The position numbers and the translations under genes were made by a program. Under the pieces are notes generated by a model, which saw nothing but the letters and a program-made list of their open reading frames with translations, was not told the origin of the DNA and did no database searches. A stretch of 64,000 bases of DNA from Daejeonella oryzae DSM 19973 (GTDB lineage: Bacteria; Bacteroidota; Bacteroidia; Sphingobacteriales; Sphingobacteriaceae), in the NCBI RefSeq assembly GCF_000422945.1, contig NZ_AUHA01000002.1, positions 1,364,001 through 1,428,000 on the forward strand. Direction: 5' to 3'. The number at the start of each line of letters is the position of its first letter. The stretch's first letter is position 1. Positions 9,271 through 18,321 of the stretch are shown piece by piece.

Positions 9271-12204
9271 ATGATAATTTTTACAAAGCCAAAAAACATC
9301 TTTTATATATTTTTACTGTTTAACTTATTTGTTTCATTTTCAACGTTTGCTGTTTCTATAACTTTTACCGGAAATGTTAACAACAATTGGGGAAATGCAG
9401 GTAATTGGTCGCCTGCACAGATTCCTACCTCCTCTGATGCAGTAATTATTCCAAATGGTGAAAACGTTACCATTGATATTGCTGTTGCTACTTGCAGTTC
9501 TTTAAATCAGATAGGCGATGTAACGATTTCTTCTACCAATTCTCTTTTAGTTACCGGAGTGGCAACCCTTGACCAGAGTGTTCTGACTGTTGGTAACGGA
9601 TATTTTTATGTAGGCGGTAATATGAATGTTATTGGAAATGGAAACGCAAATCAGGGGGTTTTAGCAGTAAGCAGCGGAACTGTTATAGTTAATGGCTCAA
9701 TTTATTTTTGGAAGGATGCAATTGGGACAACAGGAGGAAGCACTCAATACCGTCTTCTTGACATTAGCGGAACAGGTTCTATAACTTTGGGAGGCACCCT
9801 CGTAGGTAATAATGGTTCAGACGCTACAACCTTGGCAAAAACTAAGCCTGAATCATATATTTTTAAAGGCAATTCGGGTACTAATTATTGGAATGTTGCT
9901 TCTAATTGGAGTAATGGCTTAGTGCCAACAGTTGACAAATCCGTAATTATCCCATTTAATTTAACAGTTAACCTTGATGTAAATCCAACTGTAACGAAAA
10001 TTGATATGTATTCGGGTGCAGTCATCAACCTGGTTGATAAAACTCTAACATTAACTGGTAATTTAAATAATAACGGCGGAAACTTTTCGGGGAATACCGG
10101 AACTTTAAAGTTTTCGGGAACTTCAGTAGATCAGACTTATACAGGTAGTTCCTCAGCTACAGTTCCTAATATTTTAATTGACAAATCCGCTAAATCATTA
10201 GAATTGAATGGGGCTTTAAATGTATCTAACCTGGTAACAGTAACCAATGGTACTTTAAAGTCTAATGGCAACCTTACATTGCTATCATCCGCTTCAAGTT
10301 ATGCACAAATCGGTCCTTTAACGGCGGCAGGGGCAGTAGTTAGCGGTATTGTTAATGTTCAATCCTGGTTAACCGGGGGTGCAGCTACTAATTCAGTTTC
10401 ATCTAATGCGAACAGAGGAACACGGACGCTAAGTTCTCCGGTAAATGACTTGATTACGAGTATTCCAATCTATAAACAATTGCAGTCGAGTATGTATATA
10501 ACCGGGTCAGGTGACCCGGGATTTGATTTGCCCGGCTCTTCAGCTACAATTTTAACTTACAATGAGCCTGCAAAATATGAGGCGGGTGCGGCCGCACAAT
10601 ATACTCCAGTAACCAGTTTATCCACCAGATCTGCTAAAGGGCAGGGCTTTTTTCTTTTTTACAGAGGAAATCGGACTTCATCCACCGGAAAATTAAATCC
10701 TGTAAGCGGTACTACTTATGCCACCCCCGAAAGTTTCCCGGTTACTTACCAGGGAGTTGTAAACCAGGGAGATATAACTGTTGATTTGAGTTATACCAAC
10801 AATACAGGTCCTAATGACGCTGCCTATAATGGCTTTAACCTGATCGGTAATCCCTATCCGGCTACTATCGATTGGACAAAGGTTGTCCGTTCCTCTACTT
10901 CAAATATTGATAACATGGTTTCTGTTATTAAACCTGGAGGAGGAATGACCACTTATAGTGGTGGGGTTGTTGTTAATGGTAGAAGTGCTCTTCCTGCCGG
11001 AGCAACCGCACCATCTAATACAGCTAATAATTTTTACATTCAACCGGGTCAGGGTTTTTATGTTCGAGCCAGGGCTTCGGGAACTTCAATTACTTTTAAG
11101 GAAACATCTAAAGCTGTAACAGGTTCACCTCTCAGATTACTGCATATGCCGATCATCGGTCTGGATAAAGGTACTAATGCGAATCTGTCAGTTCCGGGAT
11201 CTAATTCAGCATTAGACGATGCACCAAAAGCAATTTACTTTGAGCTAAGTGATCAATTCCATAAAGAAGAGGCAGCTGTGGTTTTTGAGGATGGCAATGA
11301 TTCGGCTTTTGGTCCAAGCGATGCTACCTACTTTCCTGGAAGTACAGTAGCTTTATCTACCCTCACCAGTGATGGAAAAAATGTGTCTATTAACTTTATG
11401 CCTCAAATTAATGATGTTTCAGAAATTAGTTTGGTGGTTAACGCTTCTGTTGGCGGAGATTTTAAATTAAAATTTACTGATTTAAAAGCTGCAGGTAAAT
11501 TCCAGATATTGCTTCAGGATCAATTGCTTAACACTTCAATAGATGTTAAAGAAAATCCTGAATATAATTTCAGCATTGATAAAAAGAATCTGCTTTCTTA
11601 CGGTGCCGGCAGATTTAAAATTGTATTCAATCCGCCTGCTGTTGAAATTAAAATTTTCGAAGCGCTGGCTGTTAATCAAAGTGCAGAATTAAACTGGACA
11701 ACCAGCAGAGAAAAAGATAATGATCGTTTTGAGGTAGAGCGGTCGATAGACGGTGTCAATTTTGAAGTGATTGGTCAAGTTAAAGGATCTGCCAGTTCAC
11801 AAACTTTATTGGACTATAAATTTATTGATCAAAAACCATTCATCGGAAATAATTTCTATCGCTTAAAGCAGATTGAAACAAATAGAAATTTTGATTATTC
11901 AGAAACTTTAATGTTAAAATTTGAGAAATTGAACGGATTACCGTTAAATGATTCTAAGGGCTTAAATGTTTTTCCTAATCCGGCATCAAATGAAATTAGC
12001 GTAAATTTACCAACACTTTACGATAAGGATGTGCTTATTACTATCTTTAACACCTCTGGCGGTAGAGTGAAACAAATTCAGCTAGATCAACGTAATCCCA
12101 TATCTGCCGATGTTTCTAATTTAATGGGCGGACTTTATATTTTAGAATTGACAGATGCAAAAACGAATGAAGTTATTGGAAGGACGAAATTCATTAAGAA
12201 TTAA
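9271..12204 (+). CDS. T9SS type A sorted surface protein, paralogue 3
   Basis: The 977-residue protein has a signal peptide (about residues 1-27, ending STFA). Two consecutive NW-x-NAGNWS / YWNVASNWS domains of the type common in Bacteroidota surface proteins follow, with VIIP strands. From about residue 330 comes the module shared with its neighbours: GTRTLSSPVND, MYITGSG, GQGFFLFYRGNR, GFNLIGNPYPAT, IKPGGGMTTYS and QGFYVRARA. An FN3-like stretch (ELNWTTSREKDNDRFEVERS) precedes the T9SS type A sorting domain (NVFPNPASNE, from about residue 897; GGLYILELT). The motifs match the first paralogue most closely, including the shared WLTGGAATNSVS-like stretch. The last bases overlap the start of a small PID-CTERM-like gene. 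The role is inferred to be adhesion or matrix; no enzyme motif is seen. Confidence 0.9.
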   Translation: MIIFTKPKNIFYIFLLFNLFVSFSTFAVSITFTGNVNNNWGNAGNWSPAQIPTSSDAVIIPNGENVTIDIAVATCSSLNQIGDVTISSTNSLLVTGVATLDQSVLTVGNGYFYVGGNMNVIGNGNANQGVLAVSSGTVIVNGSIYFWKDAIGTTGGSTQYRLLDISGTGSITLGGTLVGNNGSDATTLAKTKPESYIFKGNSGTNYWNVASNWSNGLVPTVDKSVIIPFNLTVNLDVNPTVTKIDMYSGAVINLVDKTLTLTGNLNNNGGNFSGNTGTLKFSGTSVDQTYTGSSSATVPNILIDKSAKSLELNGALNVSNLVTVTNGTLKSNGNLTLLSSASSYAQIGPLTAAGAVVSGIVNVQSWLTGGAATNSVSSNANRGTRTLSSPVNDLITSIPIYKQLQSSMYITGSGDPGFDLPGSSATILTYNEPAKYEAGAAAQYTPVTSLSTRSAKGQGFFLFYRGNRTSSTGKLNPVSGTTYATPESFPVTYQGVVNQGDITVDLSYTNNTGPNDAAYNGFNLIGNPYPATIDWTKVVRSSTSNIDNMVSVIKPGGGMTTYSGGVVVNGRSALPAGATAPSNTANNFYIQPGQGFYVRARASGTSITFKETSKAVTGSPLRLLHMPIIGLDKGTNANLSVPGSNSALDDAPKAIYFELSDQFHKEEAAVVFEDGNDSAFGPSDATYFPGSTVALSTLTSDGKNVSINFMPQINDVSEISLVVNASVGGDFKLKFTDLKAAGKFQILLQDQLLNTSIDVKENPEYNFSIDKKNLLSYGAGRFKIVFNPPAVEIKIFEALAVNQSAELNWTTSREKDNDRFEVERSIDGVNFEVIGQVKGSASSQTLLDYKFIDQKPFIGNNFYRLKQIETNRNFDYSETLMLKFEKLNGLPLNDSKGLNVFPNPASNEISVNLPTLYDKDVLITIFNTSGGRVKQIQLDQRNPISADVSNLMGGLYILELTDAKTNEVIGRTKFIKN

Positions 12205-12415
12205 TAAGCTTAAGAAGGTTTATCTTTTCATTATAACTTTAATGTTCTGTACTCTTGCTTCCTCAACTTCAGTTTTTGCTCAATGTGATCCTTTTCTGGA
12301 CCCCTTTTGTACTGAACCTATCCCTCTGGATGGAGGTATTGTAGCTTTGGTAGCTGCAGGGGCAGCTTATGGTTATAAGAAAATAAAAAATAATACAAAT
12401 CCGCAAAAAGATTAA
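12167..12415 (+). CDS. Small PID-CTERM-like exported protein
   Basis: This protein of about 82 residues has an N-terminal signal peptide (core LFIITLMFCTLASSTSVFA), a short mature region with CDPFLDPFC, then PLDGG, a hydrophobic segment (IVALVAAGAAYGY) and a lysine-rich tail. That order matches the PID-CTERM proteins I recall from Bacteroidota, which have a P-I/L-D motif, one membrane segment and a basic end; here isoleucine is replaced by leucine. Start choice is uncertain: ATGs at 12155 and 12167 are both in frame and both lie inside the end of the preceding gene (stop 12202-12204), so translational coupling is likely. I prefer 12167 because it gives the shorter n-region. Known sorting-signal logic suggests membrane anchoring or processing; the partner enzyme is not in this window. 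Confidence 0.75.
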   Translation: MKLLEGRNSLRINKLKKVYLFIITLMFCTLASSTSVFAQCDPFLDPFCTEPIPLDGGIVALVAAGAAYGYKKIKNNTNPQKD

Positions 12416-12439
12416 TTTCTTTCTTAAATTTAAGTACCT

Positions 12440-12464
12440 GGTTTGGTTGTTACTTTCCCAAACC
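12440..12464 (+). terminator. Weak hairpin after the PID-CTERM-like gene
   Basis: The arms GGTTTGG and CCAAACC can pair across an 11-base loop, 25 bases after the stop of the small gene. No clear T-run follows, so termination is only a possibility. Confidence 0.35.
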
Positions 12465-12570
12465 TAAGTATATCTATACTTACACCCCGAATACCTTCTA
12501 AAAGATTTCTACCAACCATTATGAATTGAGACTCCCTAATCAGGATTCTTTTACTAATAATTATTTGTAC

Positions 12571-15500
12571 ATGCTTCAAGTCTCATGTATATATAAGGTT
12601 ATTTACGCGGCATTTTTGTGGCTGTTTTTACTGCCACAATATAATTATGCACTAACCATCTCCAGCCAGGCTAGCGGTAACTGGAGTAATGCCAATACCT
12701 GGGCAGGCGGAGTAATGCCAGCCAATAATGATGATGTAATCATCTCAACAGGAAATACAGTCAACCTGAATTTTTCATTGCCATCAACTTCCTCATTTCT
12801 TAGCCTCACCATCCAGCCTGGTGCTGCATTAATTGTAACAGTAAACAGCAGCACCTTACGTATTAAAGGAAATCTGATGAATAACGGCATTCTCAATTTG
12901 TGGCAGGCAAATAATTTGCAGGCTGATATAATTTTGTATGATAACAGTGTATGGTCAGGTAATGGATTTTGGAATTTATCAGGTTTAAACATTCAGGGAA
13001 ATAGTATTGAGTTTTCTTCTGGTTTGATATTGAATGTGAACGGAAGTATATCTGCCGGGGCTAACGGAAGTTTTAATAAACTTAACAAACACTCTACTAT
13101 TTCATTGGTGTTTAACGGTACTGCTAATTCAACCATACCTTCACTGGCGGCTAATTTTTACTATGGGAATATAACTGTTAACAAAGTTTCTGGCAATTTG
13201 AGTTTCTTACCTTCCGCATCAGATAATGATCTTAACTTTTCAGGTGATTTGGATCTTGTAAATACCAATGACCGGCTTATTATCAATGATTTCAACACTT
13301 TAAAGATTCATAAATCTGTAAGCGGATCAGGTGAAATTTCTGGTGGCGGAATTACCAGTTCTATAGTAATAGATAATGTGACTGCAACTGCCATTAATCC
13401 ACTGCGAGTCTCTTCTGGAGTTTCTTTCAAAAATTTTATTGTTAATCGTTCCGCAGGCGTTGTTCTGGCCAGTGGTTTTACAGTACGTGAACTTCTTGCT
13501 TTAAATAATCAAAGCCGCTTAACCCTTTCCAATCAAACCTTAAGTTTAGGTGCAAACGCATCACCACCCGCTCCCGGTATTTTTTCTGGGGATGGATATC
13601 TGGTAGGTTCCGCAGCATCTAGCATTTCTGTCAGAGGAAATAATCCAAACCCGACTTATTTGCGTTTTAGTCAGATGTCTTCACAGGAATATACTCTTAA
13701 TAATATGATTGTGGATAAAATAAGTGGTATTACCGGTCTTTTTAACGACTGTAATCTTAATATCACAGGCTTTATGGATGTGTATAATGATAATTCTTAT
13801 TCTATAGGTAAGGCAACACTCACATTTAATTCAGTCCCTCATTTTTTAGGGAACGGATCTTTAAAAGGTTCTGAGCAATCGTCTCTGGTAATTGCCGGAA
13901 ACGGAACAGCTTCATATTCACTTCAGTTTGATCAATCGACCTCCTCGGGACGCAGTTTGCAATATTATATACAAAGCAGAAATGCCATCATTGAGCTGAG
14001 TAATAAACTAGAAATAGTCGGGACTGTAAATCTCACAGGAAACTCATCACGACTTATTTCCAATGGAAACTTAACACTCTTATCATCGGCTGAAAGGAAT
14101 GCTGGTATTGCAGCCTTAAATAATTCTACTGATATTATCGGAGATGTAAACGTTCAATTATTTCTTACCGGAGGAGAAGGGATGCGTGGCACCCGGACAT
14201 TATCTTCTCCGGTTACAGCGGATGCACTTTTGCCTGTTTTTAAACAATTGCAGAGTTATATGTTCATTACCGGTAGCGGAACGGGCGGGTTTGATAATCC
14301 GGGCTCAGCACCGAGTTTATTTAAATATATTGAATCATCCAGCATTCAGGATGGAGCTTCAGCACAATATACTGCCGTTACAAATCTTAATAGTTCTCCA
14401 TTGCCGGCAGAAGGTTTCTTTTTAAATTTTAGAGGAGATCGGTTGAACAATCTAGCCAATAAACTGAATCCACCTTACGCAATACCGGAAAGTTTTCCGA
14501 TTACCTATACAGGCCCGATTAATAAAGGTGTTGTATATATTCCTGCCACGGTACTTACCTATACAAATAGAACAGAACACTTCGGCGATGCTGCTTATAA
14601 TGGTTATCATCTAATTGGAAATCCTTATCCCGCAACCATTAACTGGGAAACGGTTGTAAAAACCAACATGGAAAACATTGTTTCAATAATTAAACCCGGG
14701 GGCGGAATGATTACCTACAGCAACGGATTTGTAACAAACGGAGGACCGCCTTACAGCAATACAGAATCAAATGAAGTGGTTTCATCAGGATTACCGTTAA
14801 TACAGACCGGACAGGGTTTTTATGTAAAGGCCAAACCTGGAGGAGGCACAATAACATTTACAGAAAATTGCAAGAATTTAATTGCTCTGCCTGCACGCTT
14901 ACTTTATGATGGAAGGAAATTGCTACTAAAAAAATCGTCGCAAAATGATTTTGAAAACAAATCCACAAAATTTAATATCAAGGTAGAACTTGAAAATAAC
15001 AAAAATTCAGAGCAAACTATTGTTGTATTTGCTGATGGATTGGAAGCTAAATATGGTGAGGGAGATGCATCTTATTTCAGCGGCAGTTCCATTTCTCTTG
15101 CCAGTATCACAGAGGATATGCATGATGTAGCAATAAATTTTATGCCTGATTTAAGCATGGTTCAGGAAGTAAGATTAAAAGTTGATGCCGCATCCAGCGG
15201 AACTGTTAAATTCAATTTTACTGAATTGAATATTCCTGATAATTTTAATTTGCTTCTAAAGGATGAATATCTAAAAGCTTTAGTGCCCCTTATAAAAGGC
15301 TTAGTTTACCAATTTGAAATTGATAAAGCAATTTCCTCAACTTTTGGTATTTCACGATTTAGCTTAATCATTAACAAAAAGAAAGAGAATGTAAATCCCG
15401 AAATAGCCGTATATCCTAATCCGGTTAGAGATTTGATTAACGTTAAAATGCTTTCAAAAAAGGTCCCGATTCCTCAATTAAATATTTATGATATTTTAGG

Positions 15501-15630
15501 CGTCAAAAAATTAAGTACAATTGGATTTCAGCAGGATGTAAGCAATTTAACATCAGGTATTTACCTGATCGAAATAACTGATCTTGAAAAAAAGAAGAGT
15601 TTGGGAAGATTTAAGTTTTTAAAAGAATAA
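12571..15630 (+). CDS. T9SS type A sorted surface protein, paralogue 4
   Basis: I start this gene at the ATG at 12571 rather than the in-frame TTG at 12526, because 12571 places a hydrophobic signal peptide (IYAAFLWLFLLP) at the N-terminus. The product is about 1019 residues. It opens with a GNWSNANTWAGG domain, continues with a long beta-rich region, then has the shared module: GTRTLSSPV, YMFITGSGTGGFD, EGFFLNFRGDR, GYHLIGNPYPAT and IKPGGGMITYS. Unlike its three paralogues it lacks the FN3-like segment and passes almost directly from the module to the T9SS type A sorting domain (AVYPNPVRDL, from about residue 944; SGIYLIEIT). It meets the minus-strand kinase gene end to end, with only 17 bases between them. 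Confidence 0.88.
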   Translation: MLQVSCIYKVIYAAFLWLFLLPQYNYALTISSQASGNWSNANTWAGGVMPANNDDVIISTGNTVNLNFSLPSTSSFLSLTIQPGAALIVTVNSSTLRIKGNLMNNGILNLWQANNLQADIILYDNSVWSGNGFWNLSGLNIQGNSIEFSSGLILNVNGSISAGANGSFNKLNKHSTISLVFNGTANSTIPSLAANFYYGNITVNKVSGNLSFLPSASDNDLNFSGDLDLVNTNDRLIINDFNTLKIHKSVSGSGEISGGGITSSIVIDNVTATAINPLRVSSGVSFKNFIVNRSAGVVLASGFTVRELLALNNQSRLTLSNQTLSLGANASPPAPGIFSGDGYLVGSAASSISVRGNNPNPTYLRFSQMSSQEYTLNNMIVDKISGITGLFNDCNLNITGFMDVYNDNSYSIGKATLTFNSVPHFLGNGSLKGSEQSSLVIAGNGTASYSLQFDQSTSSGRSLQYYIQSRNAIIELSNKLEIVGTVNLTGNSSRLISNGNLTLLSSAERNAGIAALNNSTDIIGDVNVQLFLTGGEGMRGTRTLSSPVTADALLPVFKQLQSYMFITGSGTGGFDNPGSAPSLFKYIESSSIQDGASAQYTAVTNLNSSPLPAEGFFLNFRGDRLNNLANKLNPPYAIPESFPITYTGPINKGVVYIPATVLTYTNRTEHFGDAAYNGYHLIGNPYPATINWETVVKTNMENIVSIIKPGGGMITYSNGFVTNGGPPYSNTESNEVVSSGLPLIQTGQGFYVKAKPGGGTITFTENCKNLIALPARLLYDGRKLLLKKSSQNDFENKSTKFNIKVELENNKNSEQTIVVFADGLEAKYGEGDASYFSGSSISLASITEDMHDVAINFMPDLSMVQEVRLKVDAASSGTVKFNFTELNIPDNFNLLLKDEYLKALVPLIKGLVYQFEIDKAISSTFGISRFSLIINKKKENVNPEIAVYPNPVRDLINVKMLSKKVPIPQLNIYDILGVKKLSTIGFQQDVSNLTSGIYLIEITDLEKKKSLGRFKFLKE

Positions 15631-15647
15631 GTATAAATACCAATCAA

Positions 15648-16508
15648 CTATTTTACCCTCATTTCCCTCTCCATTACAAACTTATTCAGTTCTTCGATTG
15701 GATGTTTTAAAACCTTTCCTACTCTTACCTGGTTTTCGTGGCAAACTGTTTTAAGAACTTTAGAAAAATGATAGGCAATTGAACCTATAAAGTGAGTGGT
15801 ATAAATCTTATAATCAGGGTAAGATTTTATATTGCTGTTAATAAATTTTTCAAATCCATCATACAAGAGAGATTGAATGTATGGTTCTTCTAAATGGTCA
15901 CTCATGAACTTAGTGAAGGAAGCTAAAAAAAAGTTGGGTGCCGATTTGGTATACACCTCTTCAATTACAGACTCTTTATTTAGACCGTATGTTGAAAAGA
16001 ACTCTTTCTGCAAATTTTTGGGCATAGTATCATACAAATACCCTGTAATTAATTTTCTTCCAAAATAGGTTCCCGAACCTTCATCCCCTAATATATATCC
16101 CAAGCCATGAAGCCCGCTGTGAATTTCTACACCGTCAAAATAAGTGATATTTGAACCTGTTCCCAGGATACAACTTAATCCGGGCTGAGTGCCGCAAGTG
16201 GCATAAACAGCTGCAGAAAGGTCATTTTCAACGCTGATAAAGGCATTTTTAAACAGCACAGACAAGGCATTAGAAATTATCTCACGGCTATCCGGACTTG
16301 AACATCCTGCTCCAAAAAAATAAACTTCGCGGATTTCGTCAAGATATGGCTGTATCTCGGGAGTGTGTTGTAGAATTTTAATTATCTTTTTTTCAGATAA
16401 AAAAAAAGGATTGATTCCTCTCGTTCTGAATTGAATCGGGGTAGTTAGATCCGTAAAATTTAGAATCCAGTCGGCTTTTGATGAGCCGCTATCTGCAACT
16501 AAAATCAT
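15648..16508 (-). CDS. BadF/BadG-family ATPase, probable N-acetylglucosamine kinase
   Basis: The 286-residue cytoplasmic protein belongs to the ASKHA-fold BadF/BadG/BcrA/BcrD family. It shows the N-terminal phosphate-1 motif DSGSSKADW (residues 6-14), a second phosphate-like loop LGTGSN, and the GDEGSG motif seen in bacterial and eukaryotic N-acetylglucosamine kinases. By family, it would phosphorylate amino sugars such as GlcNAc recovered from cell-wall turnover or chitin. The length fits. It starts one base after the stop of the response regulator, so the two genes are almost certainly co-transcribed, which is an unexplained pairing. The exact substrate cannot be settled from sequence. Confidence 0.8.
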   Translation of the reverse strand: MILVADSGSSKADWILNFTDLTTPIQFRTRGINPFFLSEKKIIKILQHTPEIQPYLDEIREVYFFGAGCSSPDSREIISNALSVLFKNAFISVENDLSAAVYATCGTQPGLSCILGTGSNITYFDGVEIHSGLHGLGYILGDEGSGTYFGRKLITGYLYDTMPKNLQKEFFSTYGLNKESVIEEVYTKSAPNFFLASFTKFMSDHLEEPYIQSLLYDGFEKFINSNIKSYPDYKIYTTHFIGSIAYHFSKVLKTVCHENQVRVGKVLKHPIEELNKFVMEREMRVK

Positions 16509-16509
16509 T

Positions 16510-16908
16510 TTATATCTCTGCTAATGCCTGGCTGGTTAGAGGTTTACCAATGAATTTTGCTACTAATTTATTTTCTTTTACTCTTTTCATATCGCTAGGA
16601 TCTAAAGAAGAAGAGAGAATATAAATTTTAATCTGTCCCGGCTTTAACTCCGGAATGTTTTCTAAAGCCTTCAAAAATTCAAAGCCACTCATGTCGGGCA
16701 TCCTCAAATCTAAGAAAATTACGCTTGGAGTATTCAGGCCGGATAAAATACTTTCTTTTACAAATTCAATTCCCACCTTAGGAAAGTCTATAACCTTAAT
16801 ATTTTCTGCATAATTGCTTTTCTCTAATATCTTTCGATTAATTAGATTGTCGATATAGCTATCGTCAATTAATAAAGCATTTTTATGTTTAAATCTTTCC
16901 ATTAGCAT
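16510..16908 (-). CDS. Single-domain response regulator (REC only)
   Basis: This 132-residue protein is a bare CheY-like receiver domain with no output domain. Visible residues are the acidic pair D15-D16, the phospho-acceptor D67 in FLDLRMPDMSG, the Ser of the ILSS switch strand at about 99-100, and K122 in GKPL. Such proteins relay phosphate between histidine kinases and other proteins rather than binding DNA. No histidine kinase is encoded nearby. Two in-frame ATGs (16908 and 16902) are possible starts. It lies one base upstream of the BadF-family kinase. Confidence 0.9.
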   Translation of the reverse strand: MLMERFKHKNALLIDDSYIDNLINRKILEKSNYAENIKVIDFPKVGIEFVKESILSGLNTPSVIFLDLRMPDMSGFEFLKALENIPELKPGQIKIYILSSSLDPSDMKRVKENKLVAKFIGKPLTSQALAEI

Positions 16909-16987
16909 AGGCAGTCCTCTCGGTTAGAGATTCCTCTCTTATACGTGAGCTGAAAAGAATAAGTTTTATTTATTATTTATTTCTCAA

Positions 16988-18307
16988 TTACTGAAGAGAA
17001 AGTGTACCTGCTATTTGTTTTAAAGTTATTTCTGCGAGTTTGGCCAGATATTGAGCATTGGTGTAGCGGGCATTAGAATTAATGTAGTTTCGCTGCGCTT
17101 CTCTGAATTCAAGAGGAACCACGGTTCCCAGTCTGAATTTTTCAAGCGTGATATCCAGATTTTGTTTTGCCACATCCTGATTTTGTTTTTCAAGCTTTAC
17201 CAGTTCAATATTGGTAAGATATGTTTGATATAAGGATACAAGCTGCGCATTAATCGAGAGATTTGCTTTCTCATACAGAAGCCTGCTATTATCGATTTCA
17301 AGCCCGGCGACTTTCTCATTCTTCTTTTGCAGAAATCCGCTGAAAATATTAATAGAGGCCGAAACACCGTAATTTAATCCTCTTCCCCTGGATTCACGTG
17401 CGAACCCTAATTCTGAAGTGGAGTTGCTAAAATTATATCCTGTATTGAGGTTAATATCCGGATAACGGTTGGCCCTAACCTGCTTCAGATTTAACTCGGC
17501 AATTCGCTGATTTATGACGGCAGCCTGCAAGTTGGGATTTAAAGTAGCCGCATTTTTTTGAAGTTCATCTAAAATCAGATTATTGGAAATGATAATGGTA
17601 TCAGCAACTGTAAAATCAATATTTACATCTCGTGCTAAAAGTTCGTTTAAAATAGTTTTGGTGTTTCTGTACTGATCTTTTTGTCTTAGCAGATTTGTAG
17701 TATCAGAGTTAAGGTCAACACTTGCAGCCAGTACTTCAAGTTTGGCAGCCTTTCCAATCTGGTAACGGCTTTGAGAATTTTTAAGCCTGATCCGTGAAAT
17801 TTCAAGAGCGGTATTTAAAGCTGAAATTTGCTGCTGCTGCTGCACCAGATCATAGTAATTTGAAATTACATTCACTAGGGTTTGTTGTATGGTTTGACGA
17901 AGATTAGATTCTTCCAGTTTCTGTAATTCTTTTAACTGATCATAGCGGGCAAACATTTCAAAACCATCAAAAACTCTCCAGTTTAAAACAGGTCCGTAAG
18001 AAAGGCTTGAGTTTTTAGCTCCGTCTCTTTCCTGCAACTGTCCGCTGGATAAAGTCTGACTTGTATTTTGAATTGTATTATTGGTATTAAAATTTCCGGT
18101 TACAACCGGATACATTGCAGATAAGCCCTGGCTTACATTTGTTTTTCTGATATCCAGACTAACTGCATTTAACTTGATGTCGTAATTATTTTGAAGAGCT
18201 ATTTGCACAGCTTGTTCCAAACTCAACTGTTCTTGCGCATTGCTTTGAACAAAAAGAAAAATGAAGGAACCGGTTAAAATACTTTTTAAAAAGAAATTCA
18301 AATTCAT
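16988..18307 (-). CDS. TolC-family outer membrane efflux channel
   Basis: The 439-residue protein has a signal peptide (to about residue 24, SNAQ) and the two-fold helical repeat of the outer membrane efflux protein family, with LEQAVQIALQNNYDIKL near the mature N-terminus and long heptad-rich helices. It would form the trimeric outer-membrane exit duct for the RND pump encoded directly upstream (14-base gap). It is the last gene of the marR-MFP-RND-TolC operon. The substrate is unknown. Confidence 0.92.
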   Translation of the reverse strand: MNLNFFLKSILTGSFIFLFVQSNAQEQLSLEQAVQIALQNNYDIKLNAVSLDIRKTNVSQGLSAMYPVVTGNFNTNNTIQNTSQTLSSGQLQERDGAKNSSLSYGPVLNWRVFDGFEMFARYDQLKELQKLEESNLRQTIQQTLVNVISNYYDLVQQQQQISALNTALEISRIRLKNSQSRYQIGKAAKLEVLAASVDLNSDTTNLLRQKDQYRNTKTILNELLARDVNIDFTVADTIIISNNLILDELQKNAATLNPNLQAAVINQRIAELNLKQVRANRYPDINLNTGYNFSNSTSELGFARESRGRGLNYGVSASINIFSGFLQKKNEKVAGLEIDNSRLLYEKANLSINAQLVSLYQTYLTNIELVKLEKQNQDVAKQNLDITLEKFRLGTVVPLEFREAQRNYINSNARYTNAQYLAKLAEITLKQIAGTLSLQ

Positions 18308-18321
18308 AAGATTAATGCAGA

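Noticed and set aside
12526-12570. TTG start for paralogue 4
   Set aside because: The ATG at 12571 puts the signal peptide at the N-terminus; the extra 15 residues are polar and unlike a signal sequence.
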